Shown here: piece by piece, positions 34,816 through 44,796 of the stretch | How positions within the stretch are numbered: position 1 is the stretch's first letter | How the letters are laid out: every line of letters begins with the position of its first letter | From: Pseudomonas sp. 21 | Lineage (GTDB): Bacteria > Pseudomonadota > Gammaproteobacteria > Pseudomonadales > Pseudomonadaceae | Assembly: GCF_000955805.1 (NCBI RefSeq) | Contig: NZ_JYOA01000005.1 | Location: 453,254-517,253 of the forward strand | Direction of reading: 5' to 3' | Length of the DNA stretch: 64,000 nt | The notes under the pieces: generated by a model | The model's input: only the letters and a program-made list of their open reading frames with translations | Told to the model about the DNA's origin: nothing | The model's database searches: none | Program-made: the position numbers and the translations under genes

Positions 34816-35775
34816 ATGGACAAGAAACTTCACCAGCCCCTGGGCGGTAACGAAATGCCGCGTTTCGGCGGCATCGCCACCATGATGCGCCTGCCGCATA
34901 TCCAGTCCCCCGAAGAGCTCAACCAGCTCGATGCCGCCTTCGTCGGCGTGCCCCTGGACATCGGCACCTCCCTGCGCTCCGGCACTCGTTTCGGGCCGCG
35001 CGAAATCCGCGCCGAGTCGGTGATGATCCGTCCCTACAACATGGCCACCGGCGCTGCGCCGTTCGACTCGCTGAACATCGCCGACATCGGTGACGTGGCG
35101 ATCAACACCTTCAACCTGATGGAAGCCGTACGCATCATCGAAGAGGCGTACGACAAGATCCTCGACCACGGCATCCTCCCGCTGACCCTGGGCGGCGACC
35201 ACACCATCACCCTGCCGATCCTGCGTGCCATCCACAAGAAGCACGGCAAGGTCGGCCTGGTCCACATCGACGCCCACGCCGATGTGAACGACCACATGTT
35301 CGGCGAGAAGATCGCCCACGGCACCACCTTCCGCCGCGCGGTGGAAGAAGGCCTGCTGGACTGCGACCGCGTGGTGCAGATCGGCCTGCGCGCTCAGGGC
35401 TACACCGCCGAAGACTTCAACTGGAGCCGCAAGCAGGGCTTCCGCGTGGTGCAGGCCGAAGAGTGCTGGCACAAGTCGCTGGAACCGCTGATGGCCGAAG
35501 TCCGCGAGAAAGTCGGCGGCGGCCCGGTTTACCTGTCCTTCGACATCGACGGTATCGACCCGGCCTGGGCACCCGGTACCGGCACCCCGGAAATCGGCGG
35601 CCTGACCACCATCCAGGCGATCGAGATCGTCCGTGGCTGCCAGGGCCTGGACATCATCGGCTGCGATCTGGTCGAGGTTTCTCCGCCCTACGACACCACC
35701 GGCAACACCTCATTGCTCGGCGCCAACCTGCTGTACGAAATGCTCTGCATCCTCCCGGGCGTAGAGCGCCGCTGA
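34816..35775 (+). CDS. gbuA: Guanidinobutyrase (ureohydrolase) GbuA
   Basis: GbuA hydrolyses 4-guanidinobutyrate to GABA and urea. The 319-residue arginase-family enzyme has all binuclear Mn ligands: GGDHTI, DAHADVND and SFDIDGIDPAWAPGTGTPE. The N-terminus (DKKLHQPLGGNEMPRFGG) closely matches what I recall of P. aeruginosa GbuA, which is why this start was chosen over the longer frame from 34705. Agmatinase or guanidinopropionase are less likely alternatives given gbuR and the downstream genes. Confidence 0.93.
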   Translation: MDKKLHQPLGGNEMPRFGGIATMMRLPHIQSPEELNQLDAAFVGVPLDIGTSLRSGTRFGPREIRAESVMIRPYNMATGAAPFDSLNIADIGDVAINTFNLMEAVRIIEEAYDKILDHGILPLTLGGDHTITLPILRAIHKKHGKVGLVHIDAHADVNDHMFGEKIAHGTTFRRAVEEGLLDCDRVVQIGLRAQGYTAEDFNWSRKQGFRVVQAEECWHKSLEPLMAEVREKVGGGPVYLSFDIDGIDPAWAPGTGTPEIGGLTTIQAIEIVRGCQGLDIIGCDLVEVSPPYDTTGNTSLLGANLLYEMLCILPGVERR

Positions 35776-35791
35776 GCGCACGAGCACACCC

Positions 35792-36202
35792 ATGAATAAC
35801 GACGCCTGCGTAGCACAGGTGCTGGAGGCTGCCCGCGATCTCGTGGCAGCCTTCGCGCGCACCGACACCGAAGCCTACTTCGCCGCCTTCAGCGAAGACG
35901 CCTCCTTCATCTTCCACACCTGGCCGGTGCCGCTGCTGTCGCGCGCGGCTTATCGCGAAGTGTGGGAAGGCTGGCTGCGTGACGATGGTTTCGAGGTCCT
36001 TGACTGCCTTTCGAGCAACACCTTTGTGAGCCTGCAAGGCGAAGACGTGGCCGTGTTCTGCCACGACGTCGCCACGCGGCTGCGCATCCAGGGAGAGGAA
36101 AGCCTGAACCACGAACGGGAGACCATCGTCTTCCGCCGTGATCCGAAACAGGGCCGCTGGCTGGCCACACACGAGCACCTGTCACCGTCTCCGACGCCAT
36201 AA
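35792..36202 (+). CDS. SnoaL/NTF2-like protein in the gbu cluster
   Basis: A 136-residue NTF2-fold protein of the SnoaL/DUF4440 kind (AARDLVAAFARTDTEAYFAAFSEDASFIFHTW) that ends RWLATHEHLSP, a typical family ending. It is 16 bp after gbuA in the same direction and followed closely by a permease gene, so it belongs to the operon. It has no assigned activity; it may act on the urea or guanidino route or be accessory. Confidence 0.85.
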   Translation: MNNDACVAQVLEAARDLVAAFARTDTEAYFAAFSEDASFIFHTWPVPLLSRAAYREVWEGWLRDDGFEVLDCLSSNTFVSLQGEDVAVFCHDVATRLRIQGEESLNHERETIVFRRDPKQGRWLATHEHLSPSPTP

Positions 36203-36227
36203 AGACAGGGCTCCCCGGGAGGAAGTC

Positions 36228-37742
36228 ATGGATAACAAGAACAACGCACACGCAATCACAACGATCGAGACATTCGGGGTCGAACAGATCCCGGATCACG
36301 AACGCAACGCCACGCCCACCGACCTGTTCCGCATGATCTTCGGTGGCGCCAACACCTTCGCCACCGCCGTGCTCGGCAGCTTCCCGGTGCTGTTCGGGCT
36401 GTCGTTCCAGGCCGGCGTCTGGGCCATCGTGCTCGGCGTGCTGGTCGGTTCGCTGATCCTCGCACCGATGGGCCTGTTCGGCCCGCTCAACGGCACCAAC
36501 AACGCGGTCTCCTCGGGCGCCCACTTCGGCGTGCACGGGCGGATCGTCGGTTCGTTCCTGTCGCTGCTCACCGCCGTTGCCTTCTTCTCCCTCTCCGTGT
36601 GGAGCTCGGGCGATGCGCTGATCGGTGGCGCCAAGCGCCTGTTCGACCTGCCGGAAACCGACCTGACCCTGGGCCTGGCCTACGGCCTGTTCGCCGTGCT
36701 GGTGCTGATCGTCTGCATCTACGGCTTCCGCTTCATGCTGATGGTCAACAAGATCGCCGTATGGGCCGCGAGCCTGCTGTTCCTGCTCGGCCTGTTCGCC
36801 TTCTCCGGCCCGTTCGACGCTGGCTACGCCGGTACCGTGCAGATGGGCAGCGAAGGTTTCTGGGCCGCCTTCATCGGCGCCGCCCTGCTGGCCATGAGCA
36901 ACCCGGTGTCCTTCGGTGCCTTCCTCGGTGACTGGGCGCGCTACATCCCGCGCCAGACCTCGCAGAAGCGCATCATGCTGGCGGTGATCTGCGCCCAGCT
37001 GGCCACCCTGATCCCGTTCCTGTTCGGCCTGGCCACCGCCACCATCGTCGCCGTCAACGCCCCGGACTACATCGCGCAGAACAACTACGTCGGTGGCCTG
37101 CTGGCCGTTTCGCCGAGCTGGTTCTTCCTGCCGGTGTGCCTGATCGCGGTGATCGGCGGCATGTCCACCGGCACCACCTCGCTGTACGGCACCGGCCTGG
37201 ACATGTCCAGCGTGTTCCCGCGCCTGCTCAACCGCGTGCAGGCCACCCTGCTGATCGGCCTGCTGTCCATCGCCTTCATCTTCATCGGTCGCTTCGCCGC
37301 GAACCTGGTGCAGAGCGTGTCCACCTTCGCCGTGCTGATCATCACCTGCACCAGCCCCTGGATGGTGATCATGATCCTCGGCCTGATCATCCGCCGTGGC
37401 TTCTACCACGCCGATGACCTGCAGGTGTTCACCCGTGGCCAGGAAGGCGGCGCCTACTGGTTCCACAACGGCTGGAACTGGCGCGGCATGGGTGCCTGGA
37501 TCCCGAGCGCGGCCCTGGGCCTGTGCTTCGTCAACCTGCCGGGCCAGTTCGTCGGCCCGCTGGGCAACCTGGCCGGCGGTATCGACATCAGCCTGCCGGT
37601 GACCCTCGGCATGGCCGCGCTGCTTTATATCGCCCTGCTGCGGACCTTCCCGGAACCCGCTGGCGTGTATGGCCCCAAGGGCCCGCGCTGGGTCGGCAGC
37701 CATGACCGCCCGGTGCGCAGCATCAGCGAGCCGACGGCCTGA
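36228..37742 (+). CDS. NCS1-family (cytosine/purine-type) permease
   Basis: A 504-residue 12-helix permease of the nucleobase-cation symporter 1 group. The family start NATPTDLFRMIFGGANTFATAV and the substrate region GPLNGTNNAVSSGAHFGVHGR are present. The ATG at 36228 follows GGGAGGAAGTC. Operon position suggests uptake of guanidinobutyrate or a related compound, but NCS1 transporters usually carry nucleobases or hydantoins, so the substrate is open. Confidence 0.9.
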   Translation: MDNKNNAHAITTIETFGVEQIPDHERNATPTDLFRMIFGGANTFATAVLGSFPVLFGLSFQAGVWAIVLGVLVGSLILAPMGLFGPLNGTNNAVSSGAHFGVHGRIVGSFLSLLTAVAFFSLSVWSSGDALIGGAKRLFDLPETDLTLGLAYGLFAVLVLIVCIYGFRFMLMVNKIAVWAASLLFLLGLFAFSGPFDAGYAGTVQMGSEGFWAAFIGAALLAMSNPVSFGAFLGDWARYIPRQTSQKRIMLAVICAQLATLIPFLFGLATATIVAVNAPDYIAQNNYVGGLLAVSPSWFFLPVCLIAVIGGMSTGTTSLYGTGLDMSSVFPRLLNRVQATLLIGLLSIAFIFIGRFAANLVQSVSTFAVLIITCTSPWMVIMILGLIIRRGFYHADDLQVFTRGQEGGAYWFHNGWNWRGMGAWIPSAALGLCFVNLPGQFVGPLGNLAGGIDISLPVTLGMAALLYIALLRTFPEPAGVYGPKGPRWVGSHDRPVRSISEPTA

Positions 37743-37873
37743 TCCAGGCTTCGCGGCCTGACGCGAAGTTCATTACCCGAAAGTCCCATCGGGCCGGTTG
37801 CCGCCGGTCCGATGCCCTACCGCACGCCACAAGCGCGCGGCAACAATGACAATGCAAGTGTGAGGAGCCGACC

Positions 37874-39253
37874 ATGGCGTTAGATCTGATCGTCGTACTG
37901 ATATATGCCGCTGGCATGTTGTGGCTGGGCTGGTACGGCATGCGCCGCGCCAAGACCCACGAAGACTACCTCGTGGCCGGCCGCAACCTCGGCCCGGCGT
38001 TCTACATGGGCACCATGGCCGCCACCGTCCTGGGCGGCGCCTCCACCGTGGGCACCGTGCGCCTGGGCTACGTCCACGGCATTTCCGGCTTCTGGCTGTG
38101 CGCCGCACTGGGCGCCGGCATCATCGCGCTGAACCTGTTCCTGGCCAAGCCGCTGCTCAAGCTGCGCATCTTCACCGTTACCCAGGTCCTGGAGCGTCGC
38201 TACAACCCCATGGCCCGCCAGGCTTCGGCGGTGATCATGTTCGCCTACGCGCTGATGATCGGCGTGGTTTCCACCCTGGCCATCGGCACCGTGATGCAGG
38301 TGCTGTTCGGCCTGCCGTTCTGGGTGTCCGTCCTGCTCGGCGGTGGCGTCGTGGTGATCTACTCCACCATCGGCGGCATGTGGTCGCTGACCCTGACCGA
38401 CATCGTGCAGTTCATCATCAAGACCGTCGGCCTGATGTTCATCCTGCTGCCGATCTGCCTGCATCGTGTAGGCGGCTGGGACGAGCTGGTAGCCAAGCTG
38501 CCGAGCACCGCCTTCAGCTTCCACACCATCGGCTATGACACGATCATCACCTACTTCCTGATCTACTTCTTCGGCATCCTGATCGGCCAGGACATCTGGC
38601 AGCGCGTGTTCACCGCCCGCGACGAGAAGGTCACCAAGTACGCCGGCACCGCCGCAGGCGTGTACTGCGTGATCTACGGCCTGGTCGGCGCGCTGATCGG
38701 CATGTGCGCCAAGGTACTGCTGCCCGACCTGGACAACGTCAACAACGCCTTCGCCGCCATCGTCCAGTCCGCCCTGCCGGACGGCATCCGTGGCCTGGTG
38801 ATCGCTGCTGCACTGGCTGCGATGATGTCCACCGCCAGCGCCGGCCTGCTCGCCGCTTCCACCACCATCACCGAAGACCTGCTGCCGATCTTCACCGGCC
38901 AGCGCTCCACCCGCCTGAGCCTGAACCGCATCTGCACCCTGCTGACCGGCATCCTGGTACTGGGCATCGCCCTGGTGGTGAACGACGTGATCAGCGCCCT
39001 GACCCTGGCGTACAACCTGCTGGTGGGCGGCATGCTGATTCCGCTGATCGGTGCCATCTACTGGAAGCGCGCCACCACTGCCGGCGCGATCACCAGCATG
39101 GCCCTGGGCTTCATCACCGCACTGGTGTTCATGCTCAAGGATGGCTTCGACGCCAACACCCCGATCTACTACAGCCTGGCCATCGGCCTGGTCAGCTTCA
39201 TCGTCGTCAGCCTGCTGTCGCCCCGCCCGGCAGCGGTCGCCGACGCGGCCTGA
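37874..39253 (+). CDS. Sodium:solute symporter (SSS family)
   Basis: A 459-residue symporter with about 13 helices, with VAGRNLGPAFYMGTMAATVLGGAS near the start and LIGQDIWQRVFTARDEKVTKYAG in the middle, both typical of the family. It lies 130 bp after the NCS1 gene in the same direction. A substrate such as a guanidino acid or an amino acid is plausible and is not shown by sequence. Confidence 0.92.
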   Translation: MALDLIVVLIYAAGMLWLGWYGMRRAKTHEDYLVAGRNLGPAFYMGTMAATVLGGASTVGTVRLGYVHGISGFWLCAALGAGIIALNLFLAKPLLKLRIFTVTQVLERRYNPMARQASAVIMFAYALMIGVVSTLAIGTVMQVLFGLPFWVSVLLGGGVVVIYSTIGGMWSLTLTDIVQFIIKTVGLMFILLPICLHRVGGWDELVAKLPSTAFSFHTIGYDTIITYFLIYFFGILIGQDIWQRVFTARDEKVTKYAGTAAGVYCVIYGLVGALIGMCAKVLLPDLDNVNNAFAAIVQSALPDGIRGLVIAAALAAMMSTASAGLLAASTTITEDLLPIFTGQRSTRLSLNRICTLLTGILVLGIALVVNDVISALTLAYNLLVGGMLIPLIGAIYWKRATTAGAITSMALGFITALVFMLKDGFDANTPIYYSLAIGLVSFIVVSLLSPRPAAVADAA

Positions 39254-39368
39254 TCTAACGCTTGCGCAAGGCAAGAGGGCGCGGCGAGATGATCTCCGCG
39301 CCCTCTTTGCTTGATGGCCACGACTTCACACTAGACACGACCTCACCCACGAACAGTAAGGAACTGCC

Positions 39369-40970
39369 ATGACCACCTGCGGCGAATTCCTCGTCAAGCA
39401 ACTCGAAGCCTGGGGCGTCGATACCGTCTTCGGCATCCCCGGCGTGCACACCGTCGAGCTGTACCGCGGCCTGCCCCACAGCGGCATCCGCCACATCACC
39501 CCGCGCCACGAGCAGGGCGCCGGCTTCATGTCCGACGGCTACGCGCGCGTCACCGGCAAACCGGGCGTGTGCTTCATCATCACCGGCCCGGGCATGACCA
39601 ACATCCTCACCGCCATGGGCCAGGCCTACGCCGACTCGATCCCCATGCTGGTGATCTCCAGCGTCAACGAGCGCTCGCGCCTGGCCCACGGCAACGGCTA
39701 CCTGCACGAGCTGCCGAACCAGCGCGCCATGGTCGCCGGCGTCAGCGCCTTCAGCCACACGCTGATGAGCGTCGAGGAACTCCCCGCCGTGCTGGCCCGC
39801 GCCTTCGCCGTGTTCGACAGCGAGCGCCCGCGCCCGGTGCACATCGAACTGCCGCTGGACATCATCACCGCCCCGGCCGACCACATGCAGGTGCGCCCGC
39901 GCGTCCAGCTGGCCCGCCCTGCCCCGGCCCGCTCGCCGCTGCATGAAGCGGCCGCCAAGCTGGCCAAGGCGAAGAACCCGCTGCTGCTGCTCGGCGGCGG
40001 CTGCGTCGAAGCCCAGGCCGAAGCCCGCGCCCTGGCTATCGCACTGGACGCCCCGACCGCACAGACCATCAACGCCAAGGGCCTGCTGCAACCAGAACAC
40101 CCGCTGCTGATCGGCAGCAACCAGTCGCTGGTGCCAGTCCGTGAACTCGCGCAGGATGCAGACGTGGTCCTGGCCATCGGCACCGAGCTGGGCGAGACCG
40201 ACTACGACGTGGTGTTCGACGGCAACTTCAAGATCGGCGGCGAGCTGATCCGCATCGACATCGACCCGCAGCAGCTGATGCGCAACTACGCGCCGAGCAT
40301 CGCCATCCACAGCGACGCCCGCACCGCCATGCGCGCCCTGCTCGAACTGCTGCCGGCCCGCCAGGCCGACGCCAATAGCCCCGGCGCCCAGCGCGCGGCC
40401 AAGGTACGCGCGCAACTGGCCGAGGACTTCAGCGGCTGGGCGCACTACCGCGAGCTGTTCGGCAAGATCCTCGAAGTACTGCCCGATGCGCGCTTCGTCG
40501 GCGACTCGACGCAAACCGTCTACAGCGGCAACCACCTGGTGGAACTGGACGGCGGTCGCCGCTGGTTCAACGCCTCCACCGGCTACGGCACCCTGGGCTA
40601 CGGCCTGCCGGCCGCCATCGGCGCCAAGCTCGGCGAGCCGGGCCGCCCGGTGATCAGCCTGATGGGCGACGGCGGCCTGCAGTTCACCATGACCGAACTG
40701 GCCAGCGCCGTGGAAGCCAAGGTGGGCATCATCGTCCTGCTGTGGAACAACCACGGCTACGGCGAGATCAAGCGCTACATGGAACGCCGCGACATCACTC
40801 CGCTGGGCGTGGACATCTACACCCCGGACTTCCTCGCCATCGCCAAGGGCTTTGGTTGCGAAGCCGAACGCGCCCGCGACCACGCGCATTTGCAGGAACT
40901 GCTGCGCAACGCGCCGAGCGATCGCCCGCTGATCGTGGAAGTGATGGAGGCGGCGCCTTTCGCGCCTTGA
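39369..40970 (+). CDS. ThDP-dependent decarboxylase, ketoarginine-decarboxylase-like
   Basis: A 533-residue three-domain ThDP enzyme (Pyr domain to about 165, central domain about 190-330, PP domain about 350-533). It has the catalytic Glu in RHEQGAGFMSDGYARVTGKPG and the ThDP/Mg motif GDGGLQFTMTELASAVEAKVGIIVLLWNN, given here as its extent near residues 433-460. The start FGIPGVHTVELYRGLPHSGIRH is very like AruI, the 2-ketoarginine (5-guanidino-2-oxopentanoate) decarboxylase of the arginine transaminase pathway, as I recall it. With gbuA this would link ketoarginine to guanidinobutyrate breakdown. Confidence 0.85.
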   Translation: MTTCGEFLVKQLEAWGVDTVFGIPGVHTVELYRGLPHSGIRHITPRHEQGAGFMSDGYARVTGKPGVCFIITGPGMTNILTAMGQAYADSIPMLVISSVNERSRLAHGNGYLHELPNQRAMVAGVSAFSHTLMSVEELPAVLARAFAVFDSERPRPVHIELPLDIITAPADHMQVRPRVQLARPAPARSPLHEAAAKLAKAKNPLLLLGGGCVEAQAEARALAIALDAPTAQTINAKGLLQPEHPLLIGSNQSLVPVRELAQDADVVLAIGTELGETDYDVVFDGNFKIGGELIRIDIDPQQLMRNYAPSIAIHSDARTAMRALLELLPARQADANSPGAQRAAKVRAQLAEDFSGWAHYRELFGKILEVLPDARFVGDSTQTVYSGNHLVELDGGRRWFNASTGYGTLGYGLPAAIGAKLGEPGRPVISLMGDGGLQFTMTELASAVEAKVGIIVLLWNNHGYGEIKRYMERRDITPLGVDIYTPDFLAIAKGFGCEAERARDHAHLQELLRNAPSDRPLIVEVMEAAPFAP

Positions 40971-41404
40971 GGTAATGGAGTGGGCCTGAGCCCCTCTCCC
41001 CTGCCCTCTCCCTGAAGGGAGAGGGAGCTTGTCCGTGCCGATGGGATGAGGGGTGCTTGCCGGCTAACGCTGGAATATCCGCACACTCCGGACGGTCCCC
41101 TCTCCCTTCAGGGAGAGGGTTAGGGAGAGGGAACGAATTACATCCCAGCACAACGAGCTCACCATCACCACCCTGCCCTCTCCCAGGGGGAGCGGGAACC
41201 CGCCAGAGCCGGGCGGCGGCGCAGCTACCGGCGACGCCGCTCCAATCCCCCCAGGCTCCGAACGGTTCCTTCTCCCCCTGGGAGAGGTTAGGGTGGGAAC
41301 ACCCTCTCATGTAGGAGCGAGCTTGCTCGCGAACGTCTCAGCTCACCGGGAGCCTGTTCGCGAGCAAGCTCGCTCCTACGAAAAGCCCCCGGAACAGGTC
41401 AACC
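40971..41404. repeat. 434-bp gap filled with repeats
   Basis: No gene is supported. It contains two copies of a CCTCTCCCT/AGGGAGAGG inverted element (41005-41024 and 41099-41118, also found at 59053-59072), related CTCTCCC-rich stretches to about 41290, and an inverted REP pair with arms 41311-41334 and 41356-41379. The REP pair ends 25 bp before the next start codon. Confidence 0.85.
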
Positions 41405-42130
41405 ATGAAGATCGTCACCCGCGACCGCTGGTTCGAGGTCCGTCACTGCTACGACGGCGTCAGCCTGATCCACGAGCCCTACGTCCGCCCCTTCTACCGC
41501 TGCAACATGTGGCATATCCAGGGCCGCGAGCGCGACGTGCTGGTGGACAGCGGCTCGGGCCTGGTCAGCCTGCGCGAACAGCTGCCCTGGCTCACCGACC
41601 GCCCGCTGCTGGCCGTGGCCAGCCACACCCATTTCGACCACATCGCCGGGCACCACGAGTTCGACGAGCGCCTGGTACACCCGGCCGAAGCCGACGTACT
41701 CGCCAGCCCCGATGGCGAACGCACCCTGGCCACTGCCTTCGTCGACGACCAGATGTTCGACGCGCACCCGGACTGCCCGCTGTGCTACGCCGAATACCGC
41801 GTCAAGGCGGCGCCGGCGACCCGCACCATCGATGAAGGCGACGTGCTCGATCTGGGCGACCGCACCCTGCAGGTGCTGCACACCCCCGGTCATTCGCCGG
41901 GCGGCATCAGCCTCTGGGAAGAGAAGACGCAGACGCTGTTCTCCGGCGACATCATCTACGACGGCCCGCTGATCGAGGACGCCTACCACTCCAACCTCGA
42001 CGACTACGCCGCGAGCCTGGCGCGCCTGCGCGAGCTACCGGTGCGCACCGTGCACGGCGGGCACTTCGACAGCTTCTCCGGGGAGCGTTTGAAGGCAATG
42101 ATCGACGACTGGTTCAAGGCCCACGAATGA
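41405..42130 (+). CDS. MBL-fold metallo-hydrolase
   Basis: A 241-residue metallo-beta-lactamase-fold protein. The metal motif H-x-H-x-D-H is at SHTHFDHIAGHHEFD, and the later ligands are in LHTPGHSPGGISLW and TVHGGHFDSF. Members are hydrolases for thioesters, lactones or phosphodiesters, so the substrate is unknown. It follows the gbu gene block (PA1415-like position, from memory) across a repeat-filled gap. Confidence 0.9.
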   Translation: MKIVTRDRWFEVRHCYDGVSLIHEPYVRPFYRCNMWHIQGRERDVLVDSGSGLVSLREQLPWLTDRPLLAVASHTHFDHIAGHHEFDERLVHPAEADVLASPDGERTLATAFVDDQMFDAHPDCPLCYAEYRVKAAPATRTIDEGDVLDLGDRTLQVLHTPGHSPGGISLWEEKTQTLFSGDIIYDGPLIEDAYHSNLDDYAASLARLRELPVRTVHGGHFDSFSGERLKAMIDDWFKAHE

Positions 42131-42152
42131 CAGGGCATCCGCCAGGACCCCA

Positions 42153-42187
42153 TAAAAAAACCCGCCATCAGGCGGGTTTTTCTTTTG
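42153..42187. terminator. Bidirectional terminator between convergent genes
   Basis: AAAAAAACCCGCC-ATCA-GGCGGGTTTTTC: a 6-bp GC stem plus an A/T extension with T-runs on both strands. It serves the MBL gene on the plus strand and the 44-residue gene on the minus strand. Confidence 0.92.
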
Positions 42188-42204
42188 CGGTAGCGCAGGA
42201 GCCA

Positions 42205-42339
42205 TCAGTAACGGCGGCGCTGCTCCATCAGGCGACGTTGCTCGTCGCTGCGGATCGGGATCGGTTGCAGACGTGGAGGCTCGATCAGGCCGAGCGTGAC
42301 ACCGAGTTTCCACGCAATGCTTTGCAGCCAGGCTTTCAT
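42205..42339 (-). CDS. 44-residue PA1414-like small protein
   Basis: A 44-residue basic protein starting MKAWLQSIAWKLGVTLGLIE with an amphipathic first half and an Arg/Gln-rich tail. The ribosome-binding site AGGAGG lies 5 bases before the ATG. From memory its size, position and neighbours match PA1414 of P. aeruginosa, whose transcript is the source of the low-oxygen-induced small RNA SicX. The upstream region carries an Anr-box-like site at 42481-42494. The protein itself has no known function. Confidence 0.75.
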   Translation of the reverse strand: MKAWLQSIAWKLGVTLGLIEPPRLQPIPIRSDEQRRLMEQRRRY

Positions 42340-42446
42340 GGATACCTCCTCGTTCGAATTCAGGTCGGGCGGCCCGTTACCACCATGGGCCGCCCTAGGA
42401 AGAATAGCCCGGCGTCCCACTCTCCGCCCGTGCCACTCACTCCTTG
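42340..42446 (-). ncRNA. Putative SicX-like leader/sRNA of the PA1414-like gene
   Basis: If transcription starts near 42446, as the Anr-type promoter predicts, the leader is about 105 nt. It contains a perfect 9-bp inverted repeat GGGCGGCCC (42367-42375) and GGGCCGCCC (42387-42395) with an 11-nt loop. Both SicX in P. aeruginosa and this leader are anaerobically controlled upstream RNAs. No T-run follows the hairpin, so processing would be needed to release an sRNA. Confidence 0.45.
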
Positions 42447-42452
42447 CAACAA

Positions 42453-42494
42453 AGACTATCGTCTTCCCTCGCCGCAGCGCCTGACCTGAATCAA
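42453..42494 (-). promoter_or_regulatory. Anr/FNR-type promoter of the PA1414-like gene
   Basis: On the minus strand TTGAT-TCAG-GTCAG (42494-42481) matches 8 of 10 defined bases of the Anr/FNR consensus TTGAT-N4-ATCAA. A -10-like TAGTCT is at 42458-42453. This places the box centre about 41.5 bases before a start near 42446, the class II geometry of FNR-dependent promoters. Confidence 0.6.
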
Positions 42495-42513
42495 GAGCGC
42501 GACAATTCCCAGC

Positions 42514-43452
42514 TCAGCGACGAAGCATCCGCCGAATCCACTGCTCGCTGCTCACCAGGGTGATGCCCACCAGCACCAGCGCGGCGCCCGCGACGAAGTT
42601 CAGGGTCAGCGGCTCGCCGAGGATGAGCACGCCGAAGGCGATGCCGAACATCGGCGTCATGAAGGAAAACACCGCCAGGTTCGACGCCAGGTAGCGGCGC
42701 AGCAGCCAGAACCAGGTGAAGTAGCTGAAGAACGACACCACCAGCCCCTGGAACAGCACGCTGCCCACGCCGATGGCGGTGAAGCTCACGTCATGGGTCT
42801 TGCCCAGCGCCAGCGCGGCGAAGGGCAGCAGCAGCGCGGCGATGAGCAACTGGTAGAACAGCGTGAGGATCGGTTTGGCCTCGGACAGCCGCGTGGTGCG
42901 CACCGCCACCGTGGTCATGCCCCAGGCGAACCCGGCGAGCACGCCGAAGGCATCGCCCAGCAGCATGCGGCCGTCCATGGCGGCGATGTCGAAGCCACCG
43001 CCGAAACACATTGCGATGCCGCCGAAGCACACGCCGATCCCCAGCCACTGCAACGGCCGCAGGCGTTCGCTGGGCAACAGGAAATGCAGCGCCAGCGCGG
43101 AGAAGATCGGCGCGGTGTAGATGAACACCGCCATGTGCGAAGCCGAGGTATAAACCAGCCCCTGGGCGATGAAGAAGAACTCGGCGGCGAACAGCACGCC
43201 GGCCAGCAGCCCGCCCTTGACGGTGCCATGGCGCAGGAAGCCTTCCCAGCCGCCGCGCCAGCACATCAGCAGCCCCACCACCACGGCGGCCACCAGGTTG
43301 CGGCCGAAGGCCTGCATGATCGGCGCAATGTCGTGGGCGGCGAGTTTCACCATCACCGCCTGGATGCCCCAGATAATGCAGAGGCCGGTCATGACCTGGA
43401 TGGCGAAGGCGTCGGCGCCCTTGCGCTCGACGATGGCGGCTTGGGAGTTCAT
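42514..43452 (-). CDS. EamA/DMT-family exporter
   Basis: A 312-residue transporter with ten hydrophobic segments in two EamA repeats (MTGLCIIWGIQAVMVKLAAHDIAPIMQAFGRNLVAA at the start, FSFMTPMFGIAFGVLILGEPLTLNFVAGAALVLVGI near the end; both are only approximate extents). The ATG at 43452 was preferred as the family's N-terminus begins there. Substrate unknown. It is one of four DMT exporters in this window. Confidence 0.88.
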   Translation of the reverse strand: MNSQAAIVERKGADAFAIQVMTGLCIIWGIQAVMVKLAAHDIAPIMQAFGRNLVAAVVVGLLMCWRGGWEGFLRHGTVKGGLLAGVLFAAEFFFIAQGLVYTSASHMAVFIYTAPIFSALALHFLLPSERLRPLQWLGIGVCFGGIAMCFGGGFDIAAMDGRMLLGDAFGVLAGFAWGMTTVAVRTTRLSEAKPILTLFYQLLIAALLLPFAALALGKTHDVSFTAIGVGSVLFQGLVVSFFSYFTWFWLLRRYLASNLAVFSFMTPMFGIAFGVLILGEPLTLNFVAGAALVLVGITLVSSEQWIRRMLRR

Positions 43453-43595
43453 GGCAAGGCTCGGCAGCAATTGGCAGGAATCGGGAAGCCACAAGGACAA
43501 TCGGCGGACTTCCTCGAAGAAAGTCCGCCGATCATGCCAGTTCGCGCCCGCCGGCCGCCAACGGAAATCCGCTGTTCAGCCAGCTGCAAGCGACA

Positions 43596-44729
<1,134 letters not shown>

Positions 44730-44796
44730 CTACAAACAGCGGGTGGCGAGCCAATAAATGCAGTGGGGCGGATCAATGTCCGCCCCACCTTGTCGA

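Noticed and set aside
41311-41379. Palindromic pairs as phage attachment sites or IS ends
   Set aside because: They are REP elements repeated throughout the window; no integrase, transposase or target duplication is present.
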